Shown: positions 41,801 to 55,852 of the stretch, piece after piece
Position numbering within the stretch: position 1 is the stretch's first letter
How the letters are laid out: each line of letters starts with the position of its first letter
DNA from: Episyrphus balteatus
Taxonomy: Eukaryota; Arthropoda; Insecta; Diptera; Syrphidae
DNA length: 64,000 bases
Assembly (NCBI RefSeq): GCF_945859705.1
Contig: NC_079136.1
Location: forward strand, 84,754,867-84,818,866
Direction: 5' to 3'
Program-made: the position numbers and the translations under genes
Notes under the pieces: generated by a model
What the model saw: the letters and a program-made list of their open reading frames with translations, nothing else
The model's database searches: none
Told to the model about the DNA's origin: nothing

Positions 41801-43528
41801 TACAAGTCCAAAACTTATAGAAAATACATTTTTGTGCTCTGTGAGTCGATATCCTTCGCATACAATTCAATTGGAGTGAAAAAATTCACGTTTGAAGAAA
41901 ATCACATTTCAAAATGTTTAAATCGTCTTATCTCCTTAACGGAGCCTCTAAACACCCTCAAACTTGCAAAATTCAAAACTCTCTAAAAACAAAACTACAA
42001 GTCCAAAACTTATAGAAAATACATTTTTGTGCTCTGTGAGTCGATATCCTTCGCATACAATTCAATTGGAGTGAAAAAATTCACTTTTGAAGAAAATCAC
42101 ATTTCAAAATGTTTAAATCGTCATATCTCCTTAACGGAGCCTCTAAACACCCCCAAACTTGCAAAATTCAAAACTCTCTAAAAACAAAACTACAAGTCCA
42201 AAACTTATAGAAAATACATTTTTGTGCTCTGTGAGTCGATATCCTTCGCATGCAATTCAATTGGAGTGAAAAAATGCACGTTTGAAGAAAATCACATTTC
42301 AAAATGTTTAAATCGTCATATCTCCTTAACGGAGCCTCTAAACACCCCCAAACTTGCAAAATTCAAAACTCTCTAAAAACAAAACTACAAGTCCAAAACT
42401 TATAGAAAATACATTTTTGTGCTCTGTGAGTCGATATCCTTCGCATACAATTCAATTGGAGTGAAAAAATTCACGTTTGAAGAAAATCACATTTCAAAAT
42501 GTTTAAATCGTCATATCTCCTTAACCGAGCCTCTAAACACCCCCAAACTTGCAAAATTCAAAACTCTCTAAAAACAAAACTACAAGTCCAAAACTTATAG
42601 AAAATACATTTTTGTGCTCTGTGAGTCGATATCCTTCGCATACAATTCAATTGGAGTGAAAAATTCACGTTTGAAGAAAATCACATTTCAAAATGTTTAA
42701 ATCGTCATATCTCCTTAACGGAGCCTCTAAACACCCCCAAACTTGCAAAATTCAAAACTCTCTAAAAACAAAACTACAAGTCCAAAACTTATAGAAAATA
42801 CATTTTTGTGCTCTGTGAGTCGATATCCTTCGCATACAATTCAATTGGAGTGAAAAAATTCACGTTTGAAGAAAATCACATTTCAAAATGTTTAAATCGT
42901 CTTATCTCCTTAACGGAGCCTCTAAACACGATCAAACTTGCAAAATTCAAAACTCTCTAAAAACAAAACTACAAGTCCAAAACTTATAGAAAATACATTT
43001 TTGTGCTCTGTGAGTCGATATCCTTCGCATACAATTCAATTGGAGTGAAAAAATTCACGTTTGAAGAAAATCACATTTCAAAATGTTTAAATCGTCTTAT
43101 CTCCTTAACGGAGCCTCTAAACACCCTCAAACTTGCAAAATTCAAAACTCTCTAAAAACAAAACTACAAGTCCAAAACTTATAGAAAATACATTTTTGTG
43201 CTCTGTGAGTCGATATCCTTCGCATACAATTCAATTGGAGTGAAAAAATTCACTTTTGAAGAAAATCACATTTCAAAATGTTTAAATCGTCATATCTCCT
43301 TAACGGAGCCTCTAAACACCCCCAAACTTGCAAAATTCAAAACTCTCTAAAAACAAAACTACAAGTCCAAAACTTATAGAAAATACATTTTTGTGCTCTG
43401 TGAGTCGATATCCTTCGCATGCAATTCAATTGGAGTGAAAAAATGCACGTTTGAAGAAAATCACATTTCAAAATGTTTAAATCGTCATATCTCCTTAACG
43501 GAGCCTCTAAACACCCCCAAACTTGCAA
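38851..43528 (+). repeat. Mosaic block with an 18-monomer offset
   Basis: The marker pair gtcttatctcc/ccctcaaac plus gcatgcaattc/tgcacg at 38,415-38,849 recurs at 41,925-42,359, exactly 3,510 bp (18 monomers) later, and again at about 43,095-43,528 (1,169 bp on). Between them are monomers with acacgatcaaac (about 40,003, 40,783, 41,173, 41,758, 42,927) and ataaatttttg, subfamilies shared with 32-34 kb. Confidence 0.7.
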
Positions 43529-46500
43529 AATTCAAAACTCTCTAAAAACAAAACTACAAGTCCAAAACTTATAGAAAATACATTTTTGTGCTCTGTGAGT
43601 CGATATCCTTCGCATACAATTCAATTGGAGTGAAAAAATTCACGTTTGAAGAAAATCACATTTCAAAATGTTTAAATCGTCATATCTCCTTAACGGAGCC
43701 TCTAAACACCCCCAAACTTGCAAATTTCAAAACTCTCTAAAAACAAAACTACAAGTCCAAAACTTATAGAAAATACATTTTTGTGCTCTGTGAGTCGATA
43801 TCCTTCGCATACAATTCAATTGGAGTGAAAAAATTCACTTTTGAAGAAAATCACATTTCAAAATGTTTAAATCGTCATATCTCCTTAACGGAGCCTCTAA
43901 ACACCCCAAAACTTGCAAAATTCAAAACTCTCTAAAAACAAAACTACAAGTCCAAAACTTATAGAAAATACATTTTTGTGCTCTGTGAGTCGATATCCTT
44001 CGCATACAATTCAATTGGAGTGAAAAAATTCACGTTTGAAGAAAATCACATTTCAAAATGTTTAAATCGTCATATCTCCTTAACGGAGCCTCTAAACACC
44101 CCCAAACTTGCAAAATTCAAAACTCTCTAAAAACAAAACTACAAGTCCAAAACTTATAGAAAATACATTTTTGTGCTCTGTGAGTCGATATCCTTCGCAT
44201 ACAATTCAATTGGAGTGAAAAAATTCACGTTTGAAGAAAATCACATTTTAAAATGTTTAAATCGTCATATCTCCTTAACGGAGCCTCTAAACACCCCCAA
44301 ACTTGCAAAATTCAAAACTCTCTAAAAACAAAACTGCAAGTCCAAAACTTATAGAAAATACATTTTTGTGCTCTGTGAGTCGATATCCTTCGCATACAAT
44401 TCAATTGGAGTGAAAAAATTCACGTTTGAAGAAAATCACATTTCAAAATGTTTAAATCGTCATATCTCCTTAACGGAGCCTCTAAACACCCCCAAACTTG
44501 CAAAATTCAAAACTCTCTAAAAACAAAACTACAAGTCCAAAACTTATAGAAAATACATTTTTGTGCTCTGTGAGTCGATATCCTTCGCATACAATTCAAT
44601 TGGAGTGAAAAAATTCACTTTTGAAGAAAATCACATTTCAAAATGTTTAAATCGTCATATCTCCTTAACGGAGCCTCTAAACACCCCCAAACTTGCAAAA
44701 TTCAAAACTCTCTAAAAACAAAACTACAAGTCCAAAACTTATAGAAAATACATTTTTGTGCTCTGTGAGTCGATATCCTTCGCATACAATTCAATTGGAG
44801 TGAAAAAATTCACTTTTGAAGAAAATCACATTTCAAAATGTTTAAATCGTCATATCTCCTTAACGGAGCCTCTAAACACCCCCAAAATTTCAAAATTCAA
44901 AACTCTCTAAAAACAAAACTACAAGTCCAAAACTTATAGAAAATACATTTTTGTGCTCTGTGAGTCGATATCCGTCGCATACAATTCAATTGGAGTGAAA
45001 AAATTCACTTTTGAAGAAAATCACATTTCAAAATGTTTAAATCGTCATATCTCCTTAACGGAGCCTATAAACACCCCCAAAATTTCAAAATTCAAAACTC
45101 TCTAAAAACAAAACTACAAGTCCAAAACTTGTAGAAAATACATTTTTGTGCTCTGTGAGTCGATATCCTTCGCATACAATTCAATTGGAGTGAAAAAATT
45201 CACGTTTGAAGAAAATCACATTTCAAAATTTTTAAATCGTCATATCTCCTTAACGGAGCCTCTAAACACCCCCAAACTTGCAAAATTCAAAACTCTCTAA
45301 AAACAAAACTACAAGTCCAAAACTTATGGAAAATACATTTTTGTGCTCTGTGAGTCGATATCCTTCGCATACAATTCAATTGGAGTGAAAAAATTCACTT
45401 TTGAAGAAAATCACATTTCAAAATGTTTAAATCGTCATATCTCCTTAACGGAGCCTCTAAACACCCCCAAACTTGCAAAATTCAAAACTCTCTAAAAACA
45501 AAACTACAAGTCCAAAACTTATAGAAAATACATTTTTGTGCTCTGTGAGTCGATATCCTTCGCATACAATTCAATTGGAGTGAAAAAATTCACTTTTGAA
45601 GAAAATCACATTTCAAAATGTTTAAATCGTCATATCTCCTTAACGGAGCCTCTAAACACCCCCAAAATTTCAAAATTCAAAACTCTCTAAAAACAAAACT
45701 ACAAGTCCAAAACTTATAGAAAATACATTTTTGTGCTCTGTGAGTCGATATCCTTCGCATACAATTCAATTGGAGTGAAAAAATTCACGTTTGAAGAAAA
45801 TCACATTTCAAAATGTTTAAATCGTCATATCTCCTTAACGGAGCCTCTAAACACCCCCAAACTTGCAAAATTCAAAACTCTCTAAAAACAAAACTACAAG
45901 TCCAAAACTTATGGAAAATACATTTTTGTGCTCTGTGAGTCGATATCCTTCGCATACAATTCAATTGGAGTGAAAAAATTCACTTTTGAAGAAAATCACA
46001 TTTCAAAATGTTTAAATCGTCATATCTCCTTAACGGAGCCTCTAAACACCCCCAAACTTGCAAAATTCAAAACTCTCTAAAAACAAAACTACAAGTCCAA
46101 AACTTATAGAAAATACATTTGTGTGCTCTGTGAGTCGATATCCTTCGCATACAATTCATTTGGAGTGAAAAAATTCACTTTTGAAGAAAATCATATTTCA
46201 AAATGTTTAAATCGTCATATCTCCTTAACGGAGCCTCTAAACACCCCCAAACTTGCAAAATTCAAAACTCTCTAAAAACAAAACTACAAGTCCAAAACTT
46301 ATAGAAAATACATTTTTGTGCTCTGTGAGTCGATATCCTTCGCATACAATTCAATTGGAGTGAAAAAATTCACGTTTGAAGAAAATCACATTTCAAAATG
46401 TTTAAATCGTCATATCTCCTTAACGGAGCCTCTAAACATCCCCAAACTTGCAAAATTCAAAACTCTCTAAAAACAAAACTACAAGTCCAAAACTTATAGA

Positions 46501-49500
46501 AAATACATTTTTGTGCTCTGTGAGTCGATATCCTTCGCATACAATTCAATTGGAGTGAAAAAATTCACTTTTGAAGAAAATCACATTTCAAAATGTTTAA
46601 ATCGTCATATCTCCTTTACGGAGCCTCTAAACACAACCAAACTTGCAAAATTCAAAACTCTCTAAAAACAAAACTACAAGTCCAAAACTTATAGAAAATA
46701 CATTTTTGTGCTCTGTGAGTCGATATCCTTCGCATACAATTCAATTGGAGTGAAAAAATTCACGTTTGAAGAAAATCACATTTCAAAATGTTTAAATCGT
46801 CATATCTCCTTAACGGAGCCTCTAAACATCCCCAAACTTGCAAAATTCAAAACTCTCTAAAAACAAAACTACAAGTCCAAAACTTATAGAAAATACATTT
46901 TTGTGCTCTGTGAGTCGATATCCTTCGCATACAATTCAATTGGAGTGAAAAAATTCACTTTTGAAGAAAATCACATTTCAAAATGTTTAAATCGTCATAT
47001 CTCCTTAACGGAGCCTCTAAACACCCCCAAACTTGCAAAATTCAAAACTCTCTAAAAACAAAACTACAAGTCCAAAACTTATAGAAAATACATTTTTGTG
47101 CTCTGTGAGTCGATTTCCTTCGCATACAATTCAATTGGAGTGAAAAAATTCACGTTTGAAGAAAATCACATTTCAAAATGTTTAAATCGTCATATCTCCT
47201 TAACGGAGCCTCTAAACACCCCCAAACTTGCAAAATTCAAAACTCTCTAAAAACAAAACTACAAGTCCAAAACTTATAGAAAATACATTTTTGTGCTCTG
47301 TGAGTCGATATCCTTCGCATACAATTCAATTGGAGTGAAAAAATTCACTTTTGAAGAAAATCACATTTCAAAATGTTTAAATCGTCATATCTCCTTAACG
47401 GAGCCTCTAAACACCCCAAAACTTGCAAAATTCAAAACTCTCTAAAAACAAAACTACAAGTCCAAAACTTATAGAAAATACATTTTTGTGCTCTGTGAGT
47501 CGATATCCTTCGCATACAATTCAATTGGAGTGAAAAAATTCACGTTTGAAGAAAATCACATTTCAAAATGTTTAAATCGTCATATCTCCTTAACGGAGCC
47601 TCTAAACACCCCCAAACTTGCAAAATTCAAAACTCTCTAAAAACAAAACTACAAGTCCAAAACTTATAGAAAATACATTTTTGTGCTCTGTGAGTCGATA
47701 TCCTTCGCATACAATTCAATTGGAGTGAAAAAATTCACGTTTGAAGAAAATCACATTTTAAAATGTTTAAATCGTCATATCTCCTTAACGGAGCCTCTAA
47801 ACACCCCCAAACTTGCAAAATTCAAAACTCTCTAAAAACAAAACTGCAAGTCCAAAACTTATAGAAAATACATTTTTGTGCTCTGTGAGTCGATATCCTT
47901 CGCATACAATTCAATTGGAGTGAAAAAATTCACGTTTGAAGAAAATCACATTTCAAAATGTTTAAATCGTCATATCTCCTTAACGGAGCCTCTAAACACC
48001 CCCAAACTTGCAAAATTCAAAACTCTCTAAAAACAAAACTACAAGTCCAAAACTTATAGAAAATACATTTTTGTGCTCTGTGAGTCGATATCCTTCGCAT
48101 ACAATTCAATTGGAGTAAAAAAATTCACTTTTGAAGAAAATCACATTTCAAAATGTTTAAATCGTCATATCTCCTTAACGGAGCCTCTAAACACCCCCAA
48201 ACTTGCAAAATTCAAAACTCTCTAAAAACAAAACTACAAGTCCAAAACTTATAGAAAATACATTTTTGTGCTCTGTGAGTCGATATCCTTCGCATACAAT
48301 TCAATTGGAGTGAAAAAATTCACTTTTGAAGAAAATCACATTTCAAAATGTTTAAATCGTCATATCTCCTTAACGGAGCCTCTAAACACCCCCAAAATTT
48401 CAAAATTCAAAACTCTCTAAAAACAAAACTACAAGTCCAAAACTTATAGAAAATACATTTTTGTGCTCTGTGAGTCGATATCCTTCGCATACAATTCAAT
48501 TGGAGTGAAAAAATTCACGTTTGAAGAAAATCACATTTCAAAATGTTTAAATCGTCATATCTCCTTAACGGAGCCTCTAAACACCCCCAAACTTGCAAAA
48601 TTCAAAACTCTCTAAAAACAAAACTACAAGTCCAAAACTTATGGAAAATACATTTTTGTGCTCTGTGAGTCGATATCCTTCGCATACAATTCAATTGGAG
48701 TGAAAAAATTCACTTTTGAAGAAAATCACATTTCAAAATGTTTAAATCGTCATATCTCCTTAACGGAGCCTCTAAACACCCCCAAACTTGCAAAATTCAA
48801 AACTCTCTAAAAACAAAACTACAAGTCCAAAACTTATAGAAAATACATTTTTGTGCTCTGTGAGTCGATATCCTTCGCATACAATTCAATTGGAGTGAAA
48901 AAATTCACGTTTGAAGAAAATCACATTTCAAAATGTTTAAATCGTCATATCTCCTTAACGGAGCCTCTAAACATCCCCAAACTTGCAAAATTCAAAACTC
49001 TCTAAAAACAAAACTACAAGTCCAAAACTTATAGAAAATACATTTTTGTGCTCTGTGAGTCGATATCCTTCGCATACAATTCAATTGGAGTGAAAAAATT
49101 CACGTTTGAAGAAAATCACATTTCAAAATGTTTAAATCGTCATATCTCCTTAACGGAGCCTCTAAACATCCCCAAACTTGCAAAATTCAAAACTCTCTAA
49201 AAACAAAACTACAAGTCCAAAACTTATAGAAAATACATTTTTGTGCTCTGTGAGTCGATATCCTTCGCATACAATTCAATTGGAGTGAAAAAATTCACGT
49301 TTGAAGAAAATCACATTTCAAAATGTTTAAATCGTCATATCTCCTTAACGGAGCCTCTAAACATCCCCAAACTTGCAAAATTCAAAACTCTCTAAAAACA
49401 AAACTACAAGTCCAAAACTTATAGAAAATACATTTTTGTGCTCTGTGAGTCGATATCCTTCGCATACAATTCAATTGGAGTGAAAAAATTCACTTTTGAA

Positions 49501-49720
49501 GAAAATCACATTTCAAAATGTTTAAATCGTCATATCTCCTTAACGGAGCCTCTAAACACCCCCAAACTTGCAAAATTCAAAACTCTCTAAAAACAAAACT
49601 ACAAGTCCAAAACTTATAGAAAATACATTTTTGTGCTCTGTGAGTCGATATCCTTCGCATACAATTCAATTGGAGTGAAAAAATTCACGTTTGAAGAAAA
49701 TCACATTTCAAAATGTTTAA
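43529..49720 (+). repeat. 18-monomer duplication block (3,510 bp offset)
   Basis: Private markers recur at exactly 3,510 bp: caccccaaaac (43,901 and 47,411), cattttaaaatg (about 44,244 and 47,754), aaactgcaag (44,331 and 47,841), cccaaaattt (44,881 and 48,391). After that the offset falls to 2,730 bp (14 monomers): cccaaaattt 45,661 with 48,391, and atggaaaata 45,911 with 48,641. Copy 2 therefore lacks four monomers present in copy 1. In 46.3-47.5 kb the Gttt and Tttt monomer types alternate almost strictly. Confidence 0.8.
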
Positions 49721-52700
49721 ATCGTCATATTATCTCCTTAACGGAGCCTCTAAACACCCCCAAACTTGCAAAATTCAAAACTCTCTAAAAACAAAACTAC
49801 AAGTCCAAAACTTATAGAAAATACATTTTTGTGCTCTGTGAGTCGATATCCTTCGCATACAATTCAATTGGAGTGAAAAAATTCACGTTTGAAGAAAATC
49901 ACATTTCAAAATGTTTAAATCGTCATATCTCCTCAACGAAGCCTCTAAACACCCCCAAACTTGCAAAATTCAAAACTCTCTAAAAACAAAACTACAAGTC
50001 CAAAACTTATAGAAAATAAATTTTTGTGCTCTGTGAGTCGATATCCTTCGCATACAATTCAATTGGAGTGAAAAAATTCACTTTTGAAGAAAATCACATT
50101 TCAAAATGTTTAAATCGTCATATCTCCTTAACGGAGCCTCTAAACATCCCCAAACTTGCAAAATTCAAAACTCTCTAAAAACAAAACTACAAGTCCAAAA
50201 CTTATAGAAAATACATTTTTGTGCTCTGTGAGTCGATATCCTTCGCATACAATTCAATTGGAGTGAAAAAATTCACGTTTGAAGAAAATCACATTTCAAA
50301 ATGTTTAAATCGTCATATCTCCTTAACGGAGCCTCTAAACATCCCCAAACTTGCAAAATTCAAAACTCTCTAAAAACAAAACTACAAGTCCAAAACTTAT
50401 AGAAAATACATTTTTGTGCTCTGTGAGTCGATATCCTTCGCATACAATTCAATTGGAGTGAAAAAATTCACTTTTGAAGAAAATCACATTTCAAAATGTT
50501 TAAATCGTCATATCTCCTTAACGGAGCCTCTAAACACCCCCAAACTTGCAAAATTCAAAACTCTCTAAAAACAAAACTACAAGTCCAAAACTTATAGAAA
50601 ATACATTTTTGTGCTCTGTGAGTCGATATCCTTCGCATACAATTCAATTGGAGTGAAAAAATTCACGTTTGAAGAAAATCACATTTCAAAATGTTTAAAT
50701 CGTCATATCTCCTTAACGGAGCCTCTAAACACCCCCAAACTTGCAAAATTCAAAACTCTCTAAAAACAAAACTACAAGTCCAAAACTTATAGAAAATACA
50801 TTTTTGTGCTCTGTGAGTCGATATCCTTCGCATACAATTCAATTGGAGTGAAAAAATTCACGTTTGAAGAAAATCACATTTCAAAATGTTTAAATCGTCA
50901 TATCTCCTCAACGAAGCCTCTAAACACCCCCAAACTTGCAAAATTCAAAACTCTCTAAAAACAAAACTACAAGTCCAAAACTTATAGAAAATAAATTTTT
51001 GTGCTCTGTGAGTCGATATCCTTCGCATACAATTCAATTGGAGTGAAAAAATTCACTTTTGAAGAAAATCACATTTCAAAATGTTTAAATCGTCATATCT
51101 CCTTAACGCAGCCTCTAAACACCCCCAAACTTGTAAAATTCAAAACTCTCTAAAAACAAAACTACAAGTCCAAAACTTATAGAAAATACATTTTTGTGCT
51201 CTGTGAGTCGATATCCTTCGCATACAATTCAATTGGAGTGAAAAAATTCACGTTTGAAGAAAATCACATTTCAAAATGTTTAAATCGTCATATCTCCTTA
51301 ACGGAGCCTCTAAACACCCCCAAACTTGCAAAATTCAAAACTCTCTAAAAACAAAACTACAAGTCCAAAACTTATAGAAAATACATTTTTGTGCTCTGTG
51401 AGTCGATATCCTTCGCATACAATTCAATTGGAGTGAAAAAATTCACGTTTGAAGAAAATCACATTTCAAAATGTTTAAATCGTCATATCTCCTCAACGAA
51501 GCCTCTAAACACCCCCAAACTTGCAAAATTCAAAACTCTCTAAAAACAAAACTACAAGTCCAAAACTTATAGAAAATACATTTTTGTGCTCTGTGAGTCG
51601 ATATCCTTCGCATACAATTCAATTGGAGTGAAAAAATTCACGTTTGAAGAAAATCACATTTCAAAATGTTTAAATCGTCATATCTCTTTAACGGAGCCTC
51701 TAAACACCCCCAAACTTGCAAAATTCAAAACTCTCTAAAAACAAAACTACAAGTCCAAAACTTATAGAAAATAAATTTTTGTGCTCTGTGAGTCGATATC
51801 CTTCGCATACAATTCAATTGGAGTGAAAAAATTCACTTTTGAAGAAAATCACATTTCAAAATGTTTAAATCGTCATATCTCCTTAACGCAGCCTCTAAAC
51901 ACCCCCAAACTTGCAAAATTCAAAACTCTCTAAAAACAAAACTACAAGTCCAAAACTTATAGAAAATACATTTTTGTGCTCTGTGAGTCGATATCCTTCG
52001 CATACAATTCAATTGGAGTGAAAAAATTCACGTTTGAAGAAAATCACATTTCAAAATGTTTAAATCGTCATATCTCCTTAACGGAGCCTCTAAACACCCC
52101 CAAACTTGCAAAATTCAAAACTCTCTAAAAACAAAACTTATAGAAAATACATTTTTGTGCTCTGTGAGTCGATATCCTTCGCATACAATTCAATTGGAGT
52201 GAAAAAATTCACGTTTGAAGAAAATCACATTTCAAAATGTTTAAATCGTCATATCTCCTCAACGAAGCCTCTAAACACCCCCAAACTTGCAAAATTCAAA
52301 ACTCTCTAAAAACAAAACTACAAGTCCAAAACTTATAGAAAATACATTTTTGTGCTCTGTGAGTCGATATCCTTCGCATACAATTCAATTGGAGTGAAAA
52401 AATTCACGTTTGAAGAAAATCACATTTCAAAATGTTTAAATCGTCATATCTCCTTAACGGAGCCTCTAAACACCCCCAAACTTGCAAAATTCAAAACTCT
52501 CTAAAAACAAAACTACAAGTCCAAAACTTATAGAAAATAAATTTTTGTGCTCTGTGAGTCGATATCCTTCGCATACAATTCAATTGGAGTGAAAAAATTC
52601 ACTTTTGAAGAAAATCACATTTCAAAATGTTTAAATCGTCATATCTCCTTAACGCAGCCTCTAAACACCCCCAAACTTGCAAAATTCAAAACTCTCTAAA

Positions 52701-52760
52701 AACAAAACTACAAGTCCAAAACTTATAGAAAATACATTTTTGTGCTCTGTGAGTCGATAT
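49721..52760 (+). repeat. Four-monomer HOR, 780 bp
   Basis: The marker aacgcagcc recurs at about 51,107, 51,887 and 52,653 (780 and 766 bp). Tcctcaacgaag recurs at about 49,931, 50,906, 51,491 and 52,257 (975, 585, 766), with ataaatttttg monomers between. The short interval is explained by a 14-bp deletion at about 52,136 (caaaacttatag). A 3-bp insertion, catattatctcc, lies at about 49,730. Confidence 0.75.
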
Positions 52761-55700
52761 CCTTCGCATACAATTCAATTGGAGTGAAAAAATTCACTTT
52801 TGAAGAAAATCACATTTCAAAATGTTTAAATCGTCATATCTCCTTAACGGAGCCTCTAAACACCCCCAAACTTGCAAAATTCAAAACTCTCTAAAAACAA
52901 AACTACAAGTCCAAAACTTATAGAAAATACATTTTTGTGCTCTGTGAGTCGATATCCTTCGCATACAATTCAATTGGAGTGAAAAAATTCACTTTTGAAG
53001 AAAATCACATTTCAAAATGTTTAAATCGTCATATCTCCTTAACGGAGCCTCTAAACACCCCCAAACTTGCAAAATTCAAAACTCTCTAAAAACAAAACTA
53101 CAAGTCCAAAACTTATAGAAAATACATTTTTGTGCTCTGTGAGTCGATATCCTTTGCATACAATTCAATTGGAGTGAAAAAATTCACGTTTGAAGAAAAT
53201 CACATTTCAAAATGTTTAAATCGTCATATCTCCTTAACGGAGCCTCTAAACACCCCCAAACTTGCAAAATTCAAAACTCTCTAAAAACAAAACTACAAGT
53301 CCAAAACTTATAGAAAATACATTTTTGTGCTCTGTGAGTCGATATCCTTCGCATACAATTCAATTGGAGTGAAAAAATTCACGTTTGAAGAAAATCACAT
53401 TTCAAAATGTTTAAATCGTCATATCTCCTTAACGGAGCCTCTAAACACCCCCAAACTTGCAAAATTCAAAACTCTCTAAAAACAAAACTACAAGTCCAAA
53501 ACTTATAGAAAATACATTTTTGTGCTCTGTGAGTCGATATCCTTCGCATACAATTCAATTGGAGTGAAAAAATTCACTTTTGAAGAAAATCACATTTCAA
53601 AATGTTTAAATCGTCATATCTCCTTAACGGAGCCTCTAAACACCCCAAACTTGCAAAATTCAAAACTCTCTAAAAACAAAACTACAAGTCCAAAACTTAT
53701 AGAAAATACATTTTTGTGCTCTGTGAGTCGATATCCTTTGCATACAATTCAATTGGAGTGAAAAAATTCACGTTTGAAGAAAATCACATTTCAAAATGTT
53801 TAAATCGTCATATCTCCTTAACGGAGCCTCTAAACACCCCCAAACTTGCAAAATTCAAAACTCTCTAAAAACAAAACTACAAGTCCAAAACTTATAGAAA
53901 ATACATTTTTGTGCTCTGTGAGTCGATATCCTTCGCATACAATTCAATTGGAGTGAAAAAATTCACGTTTGAAGAAAATCACATTTCAAAATGTTTAAAT
54001 CGTCAAAACTCCTTAACCAAGCGTCTAAACACCCCCAAACTTGCAAAATTCAAAACTCTCTAAAAACAAAACTACAAGTCCAAAACTTATAGAAAATACA
54101 TTTTTGTGCTCTGTGAGTCGATATCCTTCGCATACAATTCAATTGGAGTGAAAAAATTCACTTTTGAAGAAAATCACATTTCAAAATGTTTAAATCGTCA
54201 TATCTCCTTAACGGAGCCTCTAAACACCCCCAAACTTGCAAAATTCAAAACTCTCTAAAAACAAAACTACAAGTCCAAAACTTATAGAAAATACATTTTT
54301 GTGTTCTGTGAGTCGATATCCTTCGCATACAATTCAATTGGAGTGAAAAAATTCACGTTTGAAGAAAATCACATTTCAAAATGTTTAAATCGTCATATCT
54401 CCTTAACGGAGCCTCTAAACACCCCCAAACTTGCAAAATTCAAAACTCTCTAAAAACAAAACTACAAGTCCAAAACTTATAGAAAATACATTTTTGTGCT
54501 CTGTGAGTCGATATCCTTTGCATACAATTCAATTGGAGTGAAAAAATTCACGTTTGAAGAAAATCACATTTCAAAATGTTTAAATCGTCATATCTCCTTA
54601 ACGGAGCCTCTAAACACCCCCAAACTTGCAAAATTCAAAACTCTCTAAAAACAAAACTACAAGTCCAAAACTTATAGAAAATACATTTTTGTGCTCTGTG
54701 AGTCGATATCCTTCGCATACAATTCAATTGGAGTGAAAAAATTCACTTTTGAAGAAAATCACATTTCAAAATGTTTAAATCGTCATATCTCCTTAACGGA
54801 GCCTCTAAACACCCCCAAACTTGCAAAATTCAAAACTCTCTGAAAACAAAACTACAAGTCCAAAACTTATAGAAAATACATTTTTGTGCTCTGTGAGTCG
54901 ATATCCTTCGCATACAATTCAATTGGAGTGAAAAAATTCACGTTTGAAGAAAATCACATTTCAAAATGTTTAAATCGTCATATCTCCTTAACGGAGCCTC
55001 TAAACACCCCCAAACTTGCAAAATTCAAAACTCTCTAAAACAAAACTACAAGTCCAAAACTTATAGAAAATACATTTTTGTGCTCTGTGAGTCGATATCC
55101 TTTGCATACAATTCAATTGGAGTGAAAAAATTCACGTTTGAAGAAAATCACATTTCAAAATGTTTAAATCGTCATATCTCCTTAACGGAGCCTCTAAACA
55201 CAACAAAACTTGCAAAATTCAAAACTCTCTAAAAACAAAACTACAAGTCCAAAACTTATAGAAAATACATTTTTGTGCTCTGTGAGTCGATATCCTTCGC
55301 ATACAATTCAATTGGAGTGAAAAAATTCACGTTTGAAGAAAATCACATTTCAAAATGTTTAAATCGTCATATCTCCTTAACGGAGCCTCTAAACACCCCC
55401 AAACTTGCAAAATTCAAAACTCTCTAAAAACAAAACTACAAGTCCAAAACTTATAGAAAATACATTTTTGTGCTCTGTGAGTCGATATCCTTCGCATACA
55501 ATTCAATTGGAGTGAAAAAATTCACGTTTGAAGAAAATCACATTTCAAAATGTTTAAATCGTCATATCTCCTTAACGGAGCCTCTAAACACCCCCAAACT
55601 TGCAAAATTCAAAACTCTCTAAAAACAAAACTACAAGTCCAAAACTTATAGAAAATACATTTTTGTGCTCTGTGAGTCGATATCCTTCGCATACAATTCA

Positions 55701-55852
55701 ATTGGAGTGAAAAAATTCACTTTTGAAGAAAATCACATTTCAAAATGTTTAAATCGTCATATCTCCTTAACGGAGCCTCTAAACACCCCCAAACTTGCAA
55801 AATTCAAAACTCTCTAAAAACAAAACTACAAGTCCAAAACTTATAGAAAATA
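52761..55852 (+). repeat. Seven-monomer HOR, 1,364 bp, up to the LINE
   Basis: The variant cctttgcatac occurs at 53,151, 53,735, 54,515 and 55,099, spaced 584, 780 and 584. Both 1,364-bp intervals (53,151 to 54,515 and 53,735 to 55,099) are seven monomers minus one base. The missing base is at different places: a C in caccccaaac near 53,645 and an A near 55,037. The array is cut in mid-monomer at aaaata (55,852). Confidence 0.75.
55847..55852 (+). repeat. LINE target-site duplication, left copy
   Basis: The satellite word aaaata before the LINE is repeated after its tail at 62,598-62,603. The exact length is uncertain because the right copy merges with the A-tract. Confidence 0.65.

Larger units (their letters stand above)
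1..55852 (+). repeat. 195-bp satellite DNA array, left block
   Basis: Head-to-tail tandem repeat with a 195-bp period. The same words return every 195 bases throughout (for example gtgctctgtgagtcgatatc and aaatgtttaaatcgtcat), always in the same orientation. Dividing the length by the period gives about 286 monomers. Monomers differ by a few substitutions (ttcacGtttg or ttcacTtttg; aacGGagcc or aacGAagcc; gtcATatc or gtcTTatc) and by small indels. These variants define the HOR blocks listed separately. The only interruption is a 153-bp insertion at 26,537. The length and uniformity suggest constitutive heterochromatin such as a centromere, pericentromere or dipteran-type telomere. That placement is inference; the array itself is seen directly. 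Confidence 0.98.

Noticed and set aside
1..55852. CRISPR array
   Set aside because: The repeat is 195 bp, contiguous, without unique spacers and without cas genes. It is satellite DNA.
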